Assembly (NCBI GenBank): GCA_035274845.1
Contig: DATENU010000017.1
Location: forward strand, 62,001-126,000
Direction of reading: 5' to 3'
From: Chthoniobacterales bacterium
GTDB lineage: Bacteria > Verrucomicrobiota > Verrucomicrobiia > Chthoniobacterales > UBA10450
DNA length: 64,000 bases
Position numbers and translations under genes: made by a program. The first letter of the stretch is position 1; each line of letters starts with the position of its first letter. This document shows, piece by piece, positions 25,182-33,696 of the stretch. A model generated the notes under the pieces. The model was given only the letters and a program-made list of their open reading frames with translations. It was not told the DNA's origin and made no database searches.

Positions 25182-26015
25182 ATGAACCGCAACGAGAACG
25201 CCGCGCTCTTGATCGTCGGCCACGGCTCGACCGTTAACCCGGACTCGAGCGCCCCGACCCTCAGGCACGCCGCGGCGATCCGCCATCGTGGGATTTTTGC
25301 CGAGGTCGCCTGCTGTTTCTGGAAGGAAGAGCCGAGCCTGCGCGATGCCCTCTTTTTCTTTCGCGATCCGGCCATCCGCGATGTCTACGTGGTGCCGAAT
25401 TTCATCAGCGAAGGGTATTTCACCCGGACGGTGATTCCGCGCGAGCTTGAGCTGTCGGGTCCGGAGACCGAGCGGGCGAACGGCCAGGCTTGGAAATATT
25501 GCCCCCCGGTGGGCAGCCACGAAACCATGACGGACCATTTGCTGGAGCACGCTCGTGAGATCGCGCCAGGGGTGTCCGAGCAGGAAATGGCGCTGTTGAT
25601 TGTGGCTCACGGCACGAGCCTGAATGACAACAGTGCGGTCGCGGCCAAAGAGCAGGTGGAAAAAATTCGGCGGCTGGGCCGATACGCCGAGGTGCTGAAT
25701 GTCTATATGGAAGAGCCGCCCCTCGTTTCGGACTGGGTGAAGCTGACGAAGAGCAAAAACGTCGTGGTGGTCCCCTTCTTCATTTCCGACGGGCTTCACA
25801 GTTATGAGGACATCCCGGCGCTGCTGGGGATTGAGCCGGAGGCACGTCCGGCCGCAGGTCCTCAACAGGCAGAAGCGCGTCCCTCCGCCCACCCGCTTCA
25901 AGGCCGCTCACTCTTCTATTCGACAGCGATAGGAACCGACTCCAGATTTGCTGACGTGATCATCGAACAGGCCAGGGCGTTCGATAGAAAGCAGGTGCTT
26001 CAATCAGCCTCCTAA
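25182..26015 (+). CDS. CbiX/sirohydrochlorin chelatase family protein, two tandem domains
   Basis: A 277-residue protein with two chelatase-like halves. The first starts ALLIVGHGSTVNPDS, the second ALLIVAHGTSLNDNS. Each His of VGHG/VAHG is a candidate metal ligand. Only the second half keeps the full second motif GLHSYEDIP; in the first half the matching segment is GYFTRTVIP with Phe in place of His. Family enzymes insert cobalt or iron into sirohydrochlorin. The next genes (GAF, Fe-S-like, amidohydrolase) are packed closely, so this is the first gene of an operon. No other cobalamin gene is nearby, so the reaction is uncertain. Confidence 0.8.
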   Translation: MNRNENAALLIVGHGSTVNPDSSAPTLRHAAAIRHRGIFAEVACCFWKEEPSLRDALFFFRDPAIRDVYVVPNFISEGYFTRTVIPRELELSGPETERANGQAWKYCPPVGSHETMTDHLLEHAREIAPGVSEQEMALLIVAHGTSLNDNSAVAAKEQVEKIRRLGRYAEVLNVYMEEPPLVSDWVKLTKSKNVVVVPFFISDGLHSYEDIPALLGIEPEARPAAGPQQAEARPSAHPLQGRSLFYSTAIGTDSRFADVIIEQARAFDRKQVLQSAS

Positions 26016-26036
26016 ATTTTCAACAAACGCATACGA

Positions 26037-26501
26037 ATGGACGCGACAGGGAAGATCGGGAAAAAATTGCAGGAGCTGGGCGGTTATGTTTTGGCCGGGG
26101 CGAAGGACCCGCACCAGCTCTGCACGATGGCGGAGATGATCCGGACGGCGTGCGATTATCGCTACGTCGCGATTTATAAGGTCGTCCGGGAAGAGTTTGT
26201 GATCGTGGCCAAGACCGGAAAATGTCCGCCGGCCTATCCGCGGTTTCCGATCACGCAGGGACTCGCCGGCGCCGCGCTCGAGGCCAAGCAATCGGTCATG
26301 GTCGCGGATGTCCACAAGGATCCGCGTTATTTGCCAACCTTCGGCAGCACGCAATCCGAGATCGTTGTCCCGGTGATCACAGAAGCGGGGAAGACCGTGG
26401 GGTTGATCGACGTGGAAAGCGAAAAGCTGGATGCCTTCACCGAGAATGACCGCGATTTTCTCGAACACGCGGCGTTTCTCATTGCTCGCGCGTTGAAGTG
26501 A
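26037..26501 (+). CDS. GAF-domain protein, resembling free-methionine sulfoxide reductase but lacking its catalytic cysteines
   Basis: A 154-residue single GAF domain. Its layout (YVAIYKVV, GKCPPAYPRFP, QGLAGAALEAKQSVMVADVHKDP, SEIVVPVITEAGKTVGLIDVES) follows free-methionine-R-sulfoxide reductases. Only Cys63 aligns with one of their three cysteines; the other two positions are Ala/Gly-type and Phe. It is therefore more likely a small-molecule sensor. It lies between the CbiX gene and the Fe-S-like gene, overlapping the latter by four bases. Confidence 0.8.
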   Translation: MDATGKIGKKLQELGGYVLAGAKDPHQLCTMAEMIRTACDYRYVAIYKVVREEFVIVAKTGKCPPAYPRFPITQGLAGAALEAKQSVMVADVHKDPRYLPTFGSTQSEIVVPVITEAGKTVGLIDVESEKLDAFTENDRDFLEHAAFLIARALK

Positions 26502-27148
26502 GCTCCCTCGCGCCGGAACGCGCGCTGAGAGATTGGCTGGCTGCTGGCCTGCGGTTCATTGGGCAGATCGCCATCGAAACCCAGGATGACGGGAAATTTT
26601 CGCTCCGGCATCGAGACGACCTGTCGAGGGACGATCTGGCTTTGCATGCGGAACCAGAAGATGCCGCGATCCTGGCCCGATTTGATGACGCCGAAAACTA
26701 TCGGCCGCTCAAGACCGCTCCGAATTTAAGGCATGGCTGGCGCCTGATTTTGCAGGATCTGGCCAGCCTGCGCCTGGCCCTCGATTTCTTTTACCCGGGC
26801 CGTTCGGCCGCCCTTATTGCCTTTGAAAAGCGCGACCTTCTTACGACACCGTTGCGGCAGACTCTTGGGCGGCAATCGGGGATGTATCGAATAGCGGCGC
26901 AAATCAGCGACAGCGAGGCGGACGAATTGGTGGGGAGATTCTGCCGATCGGATGGCGGATGCCTGCGAACAATTCTTTGGGCGCGCGATGCCGGAGGAAC
27001 AGTCGCCTCAACGCAGCTCCCGCCCGAGAAATTCGAACCTAAACACGATCAGACGGGCGGCGGCCAACCGGTAATCCCGCTGCTCTGTCAGGAAGCGTGC
27101 AATCTCCTGGTGGCGGCGGCGCGCAACGCGGTTCAGGCGGGCAAATGA
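26498..27148 (+). CDS. Probable Fe-S protein resembling the C-terminal part of DR2241-type CbiX proteins
   Basis: A 216-residue protein starting with GTG that overlaps the GAF gene (GTGA). Four cysteines sit in the last third: Cys149, Cys155 (GGCLRTILW), Cys197 and Cys201 (LLCQEACNLLVAA), a spacing that could hold a [4Fe-4S] cluster. As I recall, Deinococcus DR2241 joins CbiX domains to a similar Fe-S region in one chain; here the parts are separate genes in one operon. The match is from memory of the motif and is not verified. It overlaps the amidohydrolase start by four bases. Confidence 0.65.
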   Translation: MSSLAPERALRDWLAAGLRFIGQIAIETQDDGKFSLRHRDDLSRDDLALHAEPEDAAILARFDDAENYRPLKTAPNLRHGWRLILQDLASLRLALDFFYPGRSAALIAFEKRDLLTTPLRQTLGRQSGMYRIAAQISDSEADELVGRFCRSDGGCLRTILWARDAGGTVASTQLPPEKFEPKHDQTGGGQPVIPLLCQEACNLLVAAARNAVQAGK

Positions 27149-28365
27149 TCATTCGATCCCGCGTCGTCGTTCCGATAGAGGGCGCGCCGATAAGTGACGG
27201 CGCCGTCGTGGTTGAAGCGGAAAAGATCACGGACGTCGGGCCGTTCGAAGAAGTGAAACGCCGGCATACCGGTGAGACCCTCGATTTGGGCGAACAGGTG
27301 TTGCTGCCCGGGCTGATCAACGCGCATTGCCATCTCGATTACACCGCATTGCGCGGCAAAATCCCGCCGCAAGACTCTTTCTCGGAGTGGATTCGCTCGA
27401 TCAATGCCCACAAGGCGGCGTTAAGCGAAGCCGATTACGTGCGCTCGATCGCGGCCGGGCTTGCGGAAGCCCAGAGTTTCGGAACCACTTCCATGCTAAA
27501 CCTGGAGGCGTTTCCCGGACTGGTGCGCCAAGTCCCACGCCCCTCGCTTCGCGTCTGGTGGTCCGCCGAGATGATCGATTTGAGGCAACCGGTGAATGTA
27601 AAGGAGATCGCGGTCGATCTACGCCGCTGGTTCGAAGCGCACCCAGATTGGCTCGGCGGCTTCGGTTTGGCGCCACATGCGCCTTACACGGCTTCGCCGC
27701 AACTTTACGCAGAAGCGTCGAGAATCGCGCAAGAGAATGACCTGCCGGTCACAACGCATCTCGCCGAATCAGCCGAAGAACTACAGGCCTTCAGCGAGGC
27801 CAGTGGACCGCTTTTTGACTTTCTGAAAAACATCGGCCATCCCCTGGCAGATAGCGTGAAAGAGTCCCCGCTTTCGTTCCTTATCCGCAATGAAGTGATC
27901 GGGCCGCGTTGGATCGTCGCGCATCTCAACGAACTCGACCCCGGCGATTTCGATCTCCTGCGGGCTGCGCCGAAATTTCACATAGTCCATTGCCCCCGCA
28001 GCCACAGCTTCTTTCGTCACACTCCCTTTGCCTTCCAGCAACTGGGCGCGCTCGGCTTCAATATTTGCGTTGGGACCGACAGCCTGGCGAGCAACACAAC
28101 CCTGAGCCTGCTAGCAGAATTGCGCGAACTCCTGCGGAAAGAACCGGGGCTCTCCCCAAAAGAGGCGCTCGCCACCATCACCGTCAATGCCGCCAAGGCC
28201 CTCGGAAAAGCAACCTCTCTCGGGAAAATTCGGGCCGGCTCCCTGGCTGACTTGATCGCTTTACCAATTTCCCCTTCTGAAACGGAAGTTTTCGAAAGCA
28301 TCGCGGCCTTCGAGCACAACGTTCCGTGGGTCATGGTCAACGGCGCGGTGATCCAGGCCCCTTAG
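27145..28365 (+). CDS. Amidohydrolase, aminofutalosine/adenosine-derivative deaminase-like
   Basis: A 406-residue metal-dependent hydrolase of the ATZ/TRZ subgroup. Metal ligands appear as His61 and His63 (NAHCHLDYTALRG), a His in THLAESAEE, a His in IVAHLNELD, and Asp in VGTDSLASN. HLDYT followed by a FSEWIRSINAH-type segment is seen in aminofutalosine and thiomethyladenosine deaminases, so a nucleoside-like substrate is likely. The start ATG overlaps the previous gene by four bases and is preferred to an upstream start in the other gene's 3' end. It closes the four-gene CbiX operon. Confidence 0.82.
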   Translation: MIIRSRVVVPIEGAPISDGAVVVEAEKITDVGPFEEVKRRHTGETLDLGEQVLLPGLINAHCHLDYTALRGKIPPQDSFSEWIRSINAHKAALSEADYVRSIAAGLAEAQSFGTTSMLNLEAFPGLVRQVPRPSLRVWWSAEMIDLRQPVNVKEIAVDLRRWFEAHPDWLGGFGLAPHAPYTASPQLYAEASRIAQENDLPVTTHLAESAEELQAFSEASGPLFDFLKNIGHPLADSVKESPLSFLIRNEVIGPRWIVAHLNELDPGDFDLLRAAPKFHIVHCPRSHSFFRHTPFAFQQLGALGFNICVGTDSLASNTTLSLLAELRELLRKEPGLSPKEALATITVNAAKALGKATSLGKIRAGSLADLIALPISPSETEVFESIAAFEHNVPWVMVNGAVIQAP

Positions 28366-28465
28366 CGCACGGACATAACCGAAAACAGGGGGGTTCGGCG
28401 ACGGCGGTGAGAATTTCTCAATTTAGCTTTTCTTTTCTCAATTCTGAAATATTCTCCGCCCGAGT

Positions 28466-29836
28466 ATGGCGAAGATCATAATTATCGATGATGAACCAGC
28501 AATGGTGGAGGTTATTGTAACGCTCTGCCGGGAAAAAGGGCATCAGGTCTTTCCCTTCAACTCCGCACCCAAAGCCGTCGAGCAACTGGATACGATCCAG
28601 CCGCAGGTCGTAATTGCCGATATCAAGATGGAGTCGATGACCGGGTTCGATGTTCTCCAGCACGTGCGAGAGCATCACCGGCAGACTGCGGTCATTCTAA
28701 TTACCGCCTTCGCATCAGTCGAGACGGCGGTCGACGCCATGAAGATGGGCGCGTACGATTACGTGACCAAGCCGTTCAAGATCGACGAGCTCCAGATGAC
28801 GGTGCAGCGGGCGCTCGATTACCAGGCCGCCCTGCGCGAGAACGTTTACCTCCGCAAGGAACTGAAAAACCGCTATCGGTTCGAAAACATCATCGGCACG
28901 AGCCGGAAAATGCAGCTCGTTTACAATTTGATCAACAAAGTCGCTGATACGGACAGCACCGTCCTGATTCAGGGAGAGAGCGGCACCGGTAAGGAACTGG
29001 TCGCACGCGGGTTGCATTTCAACAGCAACCGGCAGCATCATCCGTTCGTTGCGATCAACTGTAGTGCGTTGCCGGAAAATCTGCTCGAGTCGGAATTGTT
29101 CGGCCACAAGAAAGGCGCCTTCACCGGCGCGGTCGCGGACAAGCGGGGGCTGTTCGAAGAGGCCAACCTCGGCACAATTTTTCTCGACGAGGTCAACTCG
29201 ATGGCGCCGCCGTTGCAAACGAAGCTTCTCCGTGTTCTCCAGGAACGGGAAGTCCGTCGCGTCGGCGACAACAAGAGTGTTCCCGTAAACGTCCGGGTGG
29301 TAGGTGCGACCAACGAAGCGCTCCAGGGGAAAATGAAGGACGGCTCGTTTCGCGAAGACCTCTACTATCGGCTTGCGGTGATTCCGGTGGAAATTCCGCC
29401 CCTCCGCGACCGGTTGGAGGACGTTCCCTTGCTGGTGAATCATTTTCTCCAGAAACAGGCCAGCGCTTCCGGGGGCGACCCAAAAAAGATAGACCCGCAG
29501 GCTGTGGATATTCTCTGCCACTACGATTATCCCGGAAACGTTAGGGAACTCGAGAATGCCATCGAGCGGGCGTGCGCTCTCTGTGAAGAAGACCTGATTT
29601 TGCCAAGCGATCTTCCGCCTCAAATCGTCGCGGCCGCCCAGGGAGAAAAGTCGGAAAACGCGATCAACTCCATGCCGGTGGGCCAATCGCTCGACGAATT
29701 CATTCAGCAGCAGGAGCGTGGCTATATCGACGCGACCTTGAACCACTGCGGCGGTTCCCGCGAGAAGGCGGCCAGCATGCTGGGCATTAGCATGGCGACG
29801 CTCTATCGCAAGGTGGAGCCGAAGAACAAAAAGTAA
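28466..29836 (+). CDS. Sigma-54-dependent response regulator (NtrC family)
   Basis: A 456-residue transcription activator with receiver, AAA+ and Fis-type DNA-binding domains. The receiver has the acidic pocket DDE (8-10), phospho-acceptor Asp52 (IADIKM) and Lys102 (TKPFK). The AAA+ domain has Walker A GESGTGKE (170-177) and GAFTGA (218-223), the loop that touches sigma-54. The C-terminal 45 residues contain the helix-turn-helix (SREKAASMLGISMATLYRKV). No histidine kinase is adjacent, but rpoN lies only 1.5 kb downstream, which fits a sigma-54 regulon. Targets are unknown. Confidence 0.94.
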   Translation: MAKIIIIDDEPAMVEVIVTLCREKGHQVFPFNSAPKAVEQLDTIQPQVVIADIKMESMTGFDVLQHVREHHRQTAVILITAFASVETAVDAMKMGAYDYVTKPFKIDELQMTVQRALDYQAALRENVYLRKELKNRYRFENIIGTSRKMQLVYNLINKVADTDSTVLIQGESGTGKELVARGLHFNSNRQHHPFVAINCSALPENLLESELFGHKKGAFTGAVADKRGLFEEANLGTIFLDEVNSMAPPLQTKLLRVLQEREVRRVGDNKSVPVNVRVVGATNEALQGKMKDGSFREDLYYRLAVIPVEIPPLRDRLEDVPLLVNHFLQKQASASGGDPKKIDPQAVDILCHYDYPGNVRELENAIERACALCEEDLILPSDLPPQIVAAAQGEKSENAINSMPVGQSLDEFIQQQERGYIDATLNHCGGSREKAASMLGISMATLYRKVEPKNKK

Positions 29837-29841
29837 TCCTC

Positions 29842-30681
29842 GTGCACGCGGCGAATAGACTGGTTCTTCGCCTCAGCCTTCTTCTCCTCGGTTCGCTCTA
29901 TCCGTCCGCGGCGTTCGCCGCCGACCCGCCCGCGCCCAGCACGCGGGAGATGGAACGCATCAACTGGATGGAATTCCGCGAGTGGGTGCCAGGCAAAATC
30001 AATACGGTTCTGCTCCCGCTGGGAACGATTGAGCCCCACGGCGTAACCGCGAACGGCGCCGACATTATTGCTCCAGTCGCAATCGCGAAAGAAATCGCTC
30101 CGCGCGTGAACGCAATGATCGCGCCGGTCGTTCCCTACGGGTTTACCGGCGTGATGGACGCTTATCCGGGAAGTTTCACGGTGCCGGAAGAAGCATACCG
30201 GGCCTATGTCCGCGCCGTGCTGGTCGGACTCGCAAAGAACAAATTCAAAAACATCATCCTCCTGAATGGCCATGGCGGAGGACAGACCGCGATTTTGACC
30301 GCACTGGCCCAGGAGGTGGGCCGGGAAACGAACACGCGTATCCTGGCGGTGAATTGGTGGTCGTATTGTTCGGATGTGACGACTGAAGTTTTCGGCGAAG
30401 ACGGCGGTCATGCGGCCGAAAACGAGAATTCATTCATGATGGCCATCGACCCGTCGCTGGTTCACCGAGAGCGTTATAACCAGGACATGGTGACGGCGAA
30501 TCCTTCGCCCGGAACCTGGAGCGCCTACCCAAACCCGTCGAGCATCACCCTCTACAAAGAGGGCCAGGGCTATCCGAAATTCGATCTCGCGAAAGCGAAA
30601 ACCTACTTCACCAAGGTGAACGACAAGATCGCGAAGTTAATTCAGGAAACGATCCGGAAATGGGACATGGCCGGGCTCTAG
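29842..30681 (+). CDS. Creatininase-family amidohydrolase, exported
   Basis: A 279-residue protein with a GTG start, a hydrophobic signal peptide ending near Ala-Phe-Ala-Ala (about residue 28) and a creatininase fold. Metal and catalytic segments are GTIEPHGVTANGAD, LLNGHGGGQTA and GHAAENENSFM. Creatininase relatives hydrolyse cyclic amides, including creatinine and formamide-type substrates in cofactor synthesis; an exported member is unusual and its substrate is unknown. It starts 5 bp after the response regulator stop, so the two are probably co-transcribed. Confidence 0.85.
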   Translation: MHAANRLVLRLSLLLLGSLYPSAAFAADPPAPSTREMERINWMEFREWVPGKINTVLLPLGTIEPHGVTANGADIIAPVAIAKEIAPRVNAMIAPVVPYGFTGVMDAYPGSFTVPEEAYRAYVRAVLVGLAKNKFKNIILLNGHGGGQTAILTALAQEVGRETNTRILAVNWWSYCSDVTTEVFGEDGGHAAENENSFMMAIDPSLVHRERYNQDMVTANPSPGTWSAYPNPSSITLYKEGQGYPKFDLAKAKTYFTKVNDKIAKLIQETIRKWDMAGL

Positions 30682-30690
30682 CCCGGAAGC

Positions 30691-30972
30691 CTAGCCGCGC
30701 TTGCTGTAAATCCGGATCTCCTGCGCGGTCTTTTCCATTTCGTCCAGCTTCTGCAGGGTCGCCGCCTGTTGCTTCAGAATTTCGTCGTTGGCGGCCTTCA
30801 TCGCTTGGAGCGCTTTCAAGACGTTTTGGGCAGAGCCTGAGGCATTCTCGGCGGCCGCTGCCTTGACGACCGTTGCCGGCGTCACCGCGGGCACGACGAC
30901 GGTCATTGGCGATGGCGCCTGGCCGAAGGCGATTACGGCGGTCGCTAAAAGAAAAAGGATAGTTGCGCGCAT
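30691..30972 (-). CDS. Small exported coiled-coil protein (paralogue of the gene at 30974)
   Basis: A 93-residue protein with a signal peptide (MRATILFLLATAVIAFG), an Ala/Val/Pro-rich stretch, then a helical heptad-like segment (ALQAMKAANDEILKQQAATL) and the end EIRIYSKRG. Its C-terminus resembles that of the gene just upstream (AKIYASRGGR), which suggests a tandem duplication. The start at 30972 is chosen because it directly precedes the signal peptide. It converges with the creatininase gene, 9 bp apart. Confidence 0.65.
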   Translation of the reverse strand: MRATILFLLATAVIAFGQAPSPMTVVVPAVTPATVVKAAAAENASGSAQNVLKALQAMKAANDEILKQQAATLQKLDEMEKTAQEIRIYSKRG

Positions 30973-30973
30973 A

Positions 30974-31213
30974 TTACCGTCCGCCTCTGCTGGCATAGAT
31001 TTTCGCCAGACGTAACGCTTCCGCGACCGTCACCATCTTGGCGTCGATTTTCGTCTGATTTTCCGCGATCGCGGTTTGCTGCGCCTGGACTTCTTTGGCG
31101 AGCGCAACGATCTGCTGCTGCTCGCGTTCGGCCTCTTTTGACGGCTCAGCCGCGGGAGTGGTGCCAAGCGACGCAAGCAAACAGGCAATAACAAGAGCTG
31201 GCAGGAGTTTCAT
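30974..31213 (-). CDS. Small exported coiled-coil protein
   Basis: A 79-residue protein with a signal peptide (MKLLPALVIACLLASLG) and a mature region almost entirely charged helix rich in Glu, Gln, Ala and Lys, ending AKIYASRGGR. It lies one base upstream of its shorter-signal paralogue and diverges from rpoN with a 119-bp gap. Coiled-coil periplasmic proteins of this size often act as envelope spacers or chaperones, but I see no specific family. Confidence 0.65.
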   Translation of the reverse strand: MKLLPALVIACLLASLGTTPAAEPSKEAEREQQQIVALAKEVQAQQTAIAENQTKIDAKMVTVAEALRLAKIYASRGGR

Positions 31214-31332
31214 TGAAAGGGAAGCGGGTGTCGGACTCGATAAAGCAAGTCGTATTCCGTCGAGTGCCCGAGGGTGTTTTTGGCGCGGAAATTGCTTGCT
31301 TTTAGACCCTCCCAAAGCTTACCATCGGAACC

Positions 31333-32754
31333 ATGGCTGGCCCCGGGATGCATCAATCGCAAAACCTCTCGCTCCAACAGGTTCTTGCGCCCCAGCTTCA
31401 ACAGAGCCTGCTGATCCTTCAGGCGCCCCTCCTCGAGCTCCGCAACCTGGTTCAGCAGGAAATGGAGACCAACCCGGTCCTGGAAGAACTCGCCACCGAA
31501 CCGCCCGCTGATGGTGTGGAAGAACCGCCGGCTCAAACCGCGGATGAGGATTTCAAAGCCGAGTTCGATCAATTGGCGAAGCTGGATGACGAATGGCGCG
31601 ACTACATGGCGCAATCCGGAAGCTACAGTGCCCGCTCGCAGGACGACGAAGAAAAGCGGCAGTTCTTTTTCGATTCCATTGCCACCCAGGAGACGCTTCA
31701 ACAGCACCTCATGGGGCAGCTCAACCAGACCCCGCTCGACGCCGACGATCGCAAGACAGCCGAGCTCATTATTGGCAACGTCGACGACAACGGCTTCCTC
31801 CAGGTCACCCCGGAAGAGATGGCGCTCAACACCGGCATCGCCCAGGAAGATTTCGAGACGATGCTCCTGCTCATCCAGAGCTTTTACCCGCCGGGCGTCG
31901 GCGCGCGCGACCTGCGCGAATGCCTCCTCATTCAATTAAAACGGGACGGAAAAGGAAACAGCCTCGAATACAAAATCATCCAGGACCACATGCAGGATCT
32001 GGGGAAGCGGCGTTTCCCCGAGATTGCGCGCCGGATGGGAATCAGCGTCGAACAGGTCCAGAAATGTGCGAACAACATCGCGCAGCTCGATCCGCGGCCC
32101 GGCCAGATCTTCGCCGCCGCGCCTCAAAATTACGTTCTCCCCGATGTCACGGTCGAGAAGATCGACGGCCAATACCAGGTGATCCTCAATGGCGAACAGA
32201 TCCCCCACCTGCGCATCAGCAACACCTACAAGGACATCATGTCCCAGGATGGAAACGGCAGCGAGGTGAAGGATTACATCCGGGACAAGATCCGGAGCGG
32301 CAAATTCCTCATCAAATCAATTCACCAACGGCAGCAGACCATCTCGAACATCGCGCACCAGATTGTCCTGCGGCAAAAAGAGTTCCTCGATCACGGAACC
32401 GCGCACCTGAAGCCAATGACCATGGTGCAGATCGCCGACATCGTCGGGGTGCACGAAACGACCGTGAGCCGCGCCATTTCCGGCAAATACATGTCCACGC
32501 CGCAGGGTGTGTTCGAGATGAAGTATTTCTTCACGCCCGGTTACCAGACGGCCACCGGCGAATCGATGAGCAACACCAGCGTGAAGGAAGCGATCCTGGA
32601 CCTGGTCAAAAACGAAAATTCCAGCTCCCCCTTGAGCGACAAGGAGATCGTCGAGATCCTGAGCGAACGCGGCATTCCCATCGCCCGTCGCACCGTCGCG
32701 AAATACCGCACGGAGCTCAACATTCTGCCGAGCAACATGCGGCGAAAATACTGA
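31333..32754 (+). CDS. rpoN: RNA polymerase sigma-54 factor
   Basis: A 473-residue sigma-54. Region I at the N-terminus is Gln/Leu-rich (LSLQQVLAPQLQQSLLILQ), followed by an acidic region II, the core-binding domain, the helix-turn-helix (VHETTVSRAISGKYMSTPQG) and the RpoN box ARRTVAKYR (451-459), which reads the -24 element. It directs RNA polymerase to -24/-12 promoters and needs activators such as the NtrC-type protein encoded upstream at 28466. I searched for a -24/-12 sequence near its own start and saw none. Confidence 0.96.
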   Translation: MAGPGMHQSQNLSLQQVLAPQLQQSLLILQAPLLELRNLVQQEMETNPVLEELATEPPADGVEEPPAQTADEDFKAEFDQLAKLDDEWRDYMAQSGSYSARSQDDEEKRQFFFDSIATQETLQQHLMGQLNQTPLDADDRKTAELIIGNVDDNGFLQVTPEEMALNTGIAQEDFETMLLLIQSFYPPGVGARDLRECLLIQLKRDGKGNSLEYKIIQDHMQDLGKRRFPEIARRMGISVEQVQKCANNIAQLDPRPGQIFAAAPQNYVLPDVTVEKIDGQYQVILNGEQIPHLRISNTYKDIMSQDGNGSEVKDYIRDKIRSGKFLIKSIHQRQQTISNIAHQIVLRQKEFLDHGTAHLKPMTMVQIADIVGVHETTVSRAISGKYMSTPQGVFEMKYFFTPGYQTATGESMSNTSVKEAILDLVKNENSSSPLSDKEIVEILSERGIPIARRTVAKYRTELNILPSNMRRKY

Positions 32755-32755
32755 G

Positions 32756-32832
32756 ATTGGAGTAGTGGAGTGTTGGATTAATCAGTAATGATTCTTCCCT
32801 GATCCATCACTCCATTAATCCAACGCTCCAAT
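32756..32832. repeat. Inverted 7-bp-phased repeat arms before the DUF721 gene
   Basis: The left arm starts ATTGGAG TAGTGGA GTGTTGG ATTAATC and the right arm, read in reverse complement, gives ATTGGAG CGTTGGA TTAATGG AGTGATG. The arms match after removal of one 7-base unit. The right arm ends in the first two bases of the DUF721 ATG (32831). Confidence 0.8.
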
Positions 32833-33190
32833 GACCCCTTCTCTTCGCGCCGCCGTTATCGCCGAATGGCGCGGCCTCCCGGCCAATAAGGCACGGCCCG
32901 ATCGCTGGCAGGCCCCGGCCGACCTGTTGCCGAAGCTGATGCAGCAGCTCGGATTGAGCGAGCGGCTCCGCGAAACCGAAGTGATCGACGCTTGGAAACA
33001 GATCGTCGGGGAATTTATCGCCGCACACTCGGCGCCAGTCAGCTTGCGGGGCGGCGTGCTGTTCGTCCGCGTCCTCCAGCCCGCGCTCCACTACCAATTC
33101 GAGCAGATCTCCAAGGCCGAGATTCTGCGGAAACTGAAGCAGCGGTTCGGCACGAAAATCATCCGCGAAATTCGGTTCCGGGTCGGTTAG
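32831..33190 (+). CDS. dciA: DciA-like replicative helicase loader (DUF721)
   Basis: A 119-residue DUF721 protein. The conserved part is the C-terminal KH-like domain with VIDAWKQIVGEFIAAHS, VLFVRVLQPALHYQFEQ and ILRKLKQRFG. DciA is the common bacterial partner for DnaB loading in species without DnaC or DnaI, so it matches the DnaA/DnaN genes in the window functionally. The start codon lies at the very end of a repeat arm and has no Shine-Dalgarno motif. Confidence 0.8.
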   Translation: MTPSLRAAVIAEWRGLPANKARPDRWQAPADLLPKLMQQLGLSERLRETEVIDAWKQIVGEFIAAHSAPVSLRGGVLFVRVLQPALHYQFEQISKAEILRKLKQRFGTKIIREIRFRVG

Positions 33191-33198
33191 CTTCCGGG

Positions 33199-33696
33199 AT
33201 GGTCATCCGGCAGATCTTCATTTCTGCGGGACACAATTATTTCGGACACCACGGCCGCGCTCCCGATGATTTTCCGCTCGTCGAAGTCGAGCAAATTGAG
33301 TGCGTCGCCGGACACGGAATTCGCGGCGACCGGTTTTTCGATTATCGGGACGATTACAAGGGCCAGATCACATTTTTTTCGCACGAGATTTTTGAAAAAT
33401 TGACCGCGCATTTTGGTTTGAAAGACAAATCCGCCGGCGTCCTTCGCCGAAACGTGGTCGTCTCGGGAGTGAACTTGAACGACCTGATCGGCGAAGAATT
33501 CTCCATTCAGGGCGTTCGTTTCCGGGGAAAGGCGCACTGCAAGCCCTGCTACTGGATGGATCAGGCCGTTGCTCCGGGCGCGGAAGAGTTTCTCCAAGGC
33601 AAGGGCGGGTTGCGGGCGCAGATTCTGAGCGACGGCGTGATTGCGGTCGGCGACGCGCAGTTGGTGCTGGCGGAACCGCGTTTGATCGCGAGCTAA
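33199..33696 (+). CDS. MOSC-domain protein
   Basis: A 165-residue single MOSC domain, the C-terminal sulfur-carrier domain of molybdenum cofactor sulfurases. The segment FRGKAHCKPCYWMD contains the conserved cysteine region and GKGGLRAQILSDGVIAVGD the closing strand. Stand-alone MOSC proteins often act in sulfur transfer or in N-hydroxylated base reduction with molybdenum enzymes. No molybdenum enzyme is nearby. It starts 8 bp after the DciA-like gene and its stop overlaps the convergent dehydrogenase stop by four bases. Confidence 0.85.
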   Translation: MVIRQIFISAGHNYFGHHGRAPDDFPLVEVEQIECVAGHGIRGDRFFDYRDDYKGQITFFSHEIFEKLTAHFGLKDKSAGVLRRNVVVSGVNLNDLIGEEFSIQGVRFRGKAHCKPCYWMDQAVAPGAEEFLQGKGGLRAQILSDGVIAVGDAQLVLAEPRLIAS

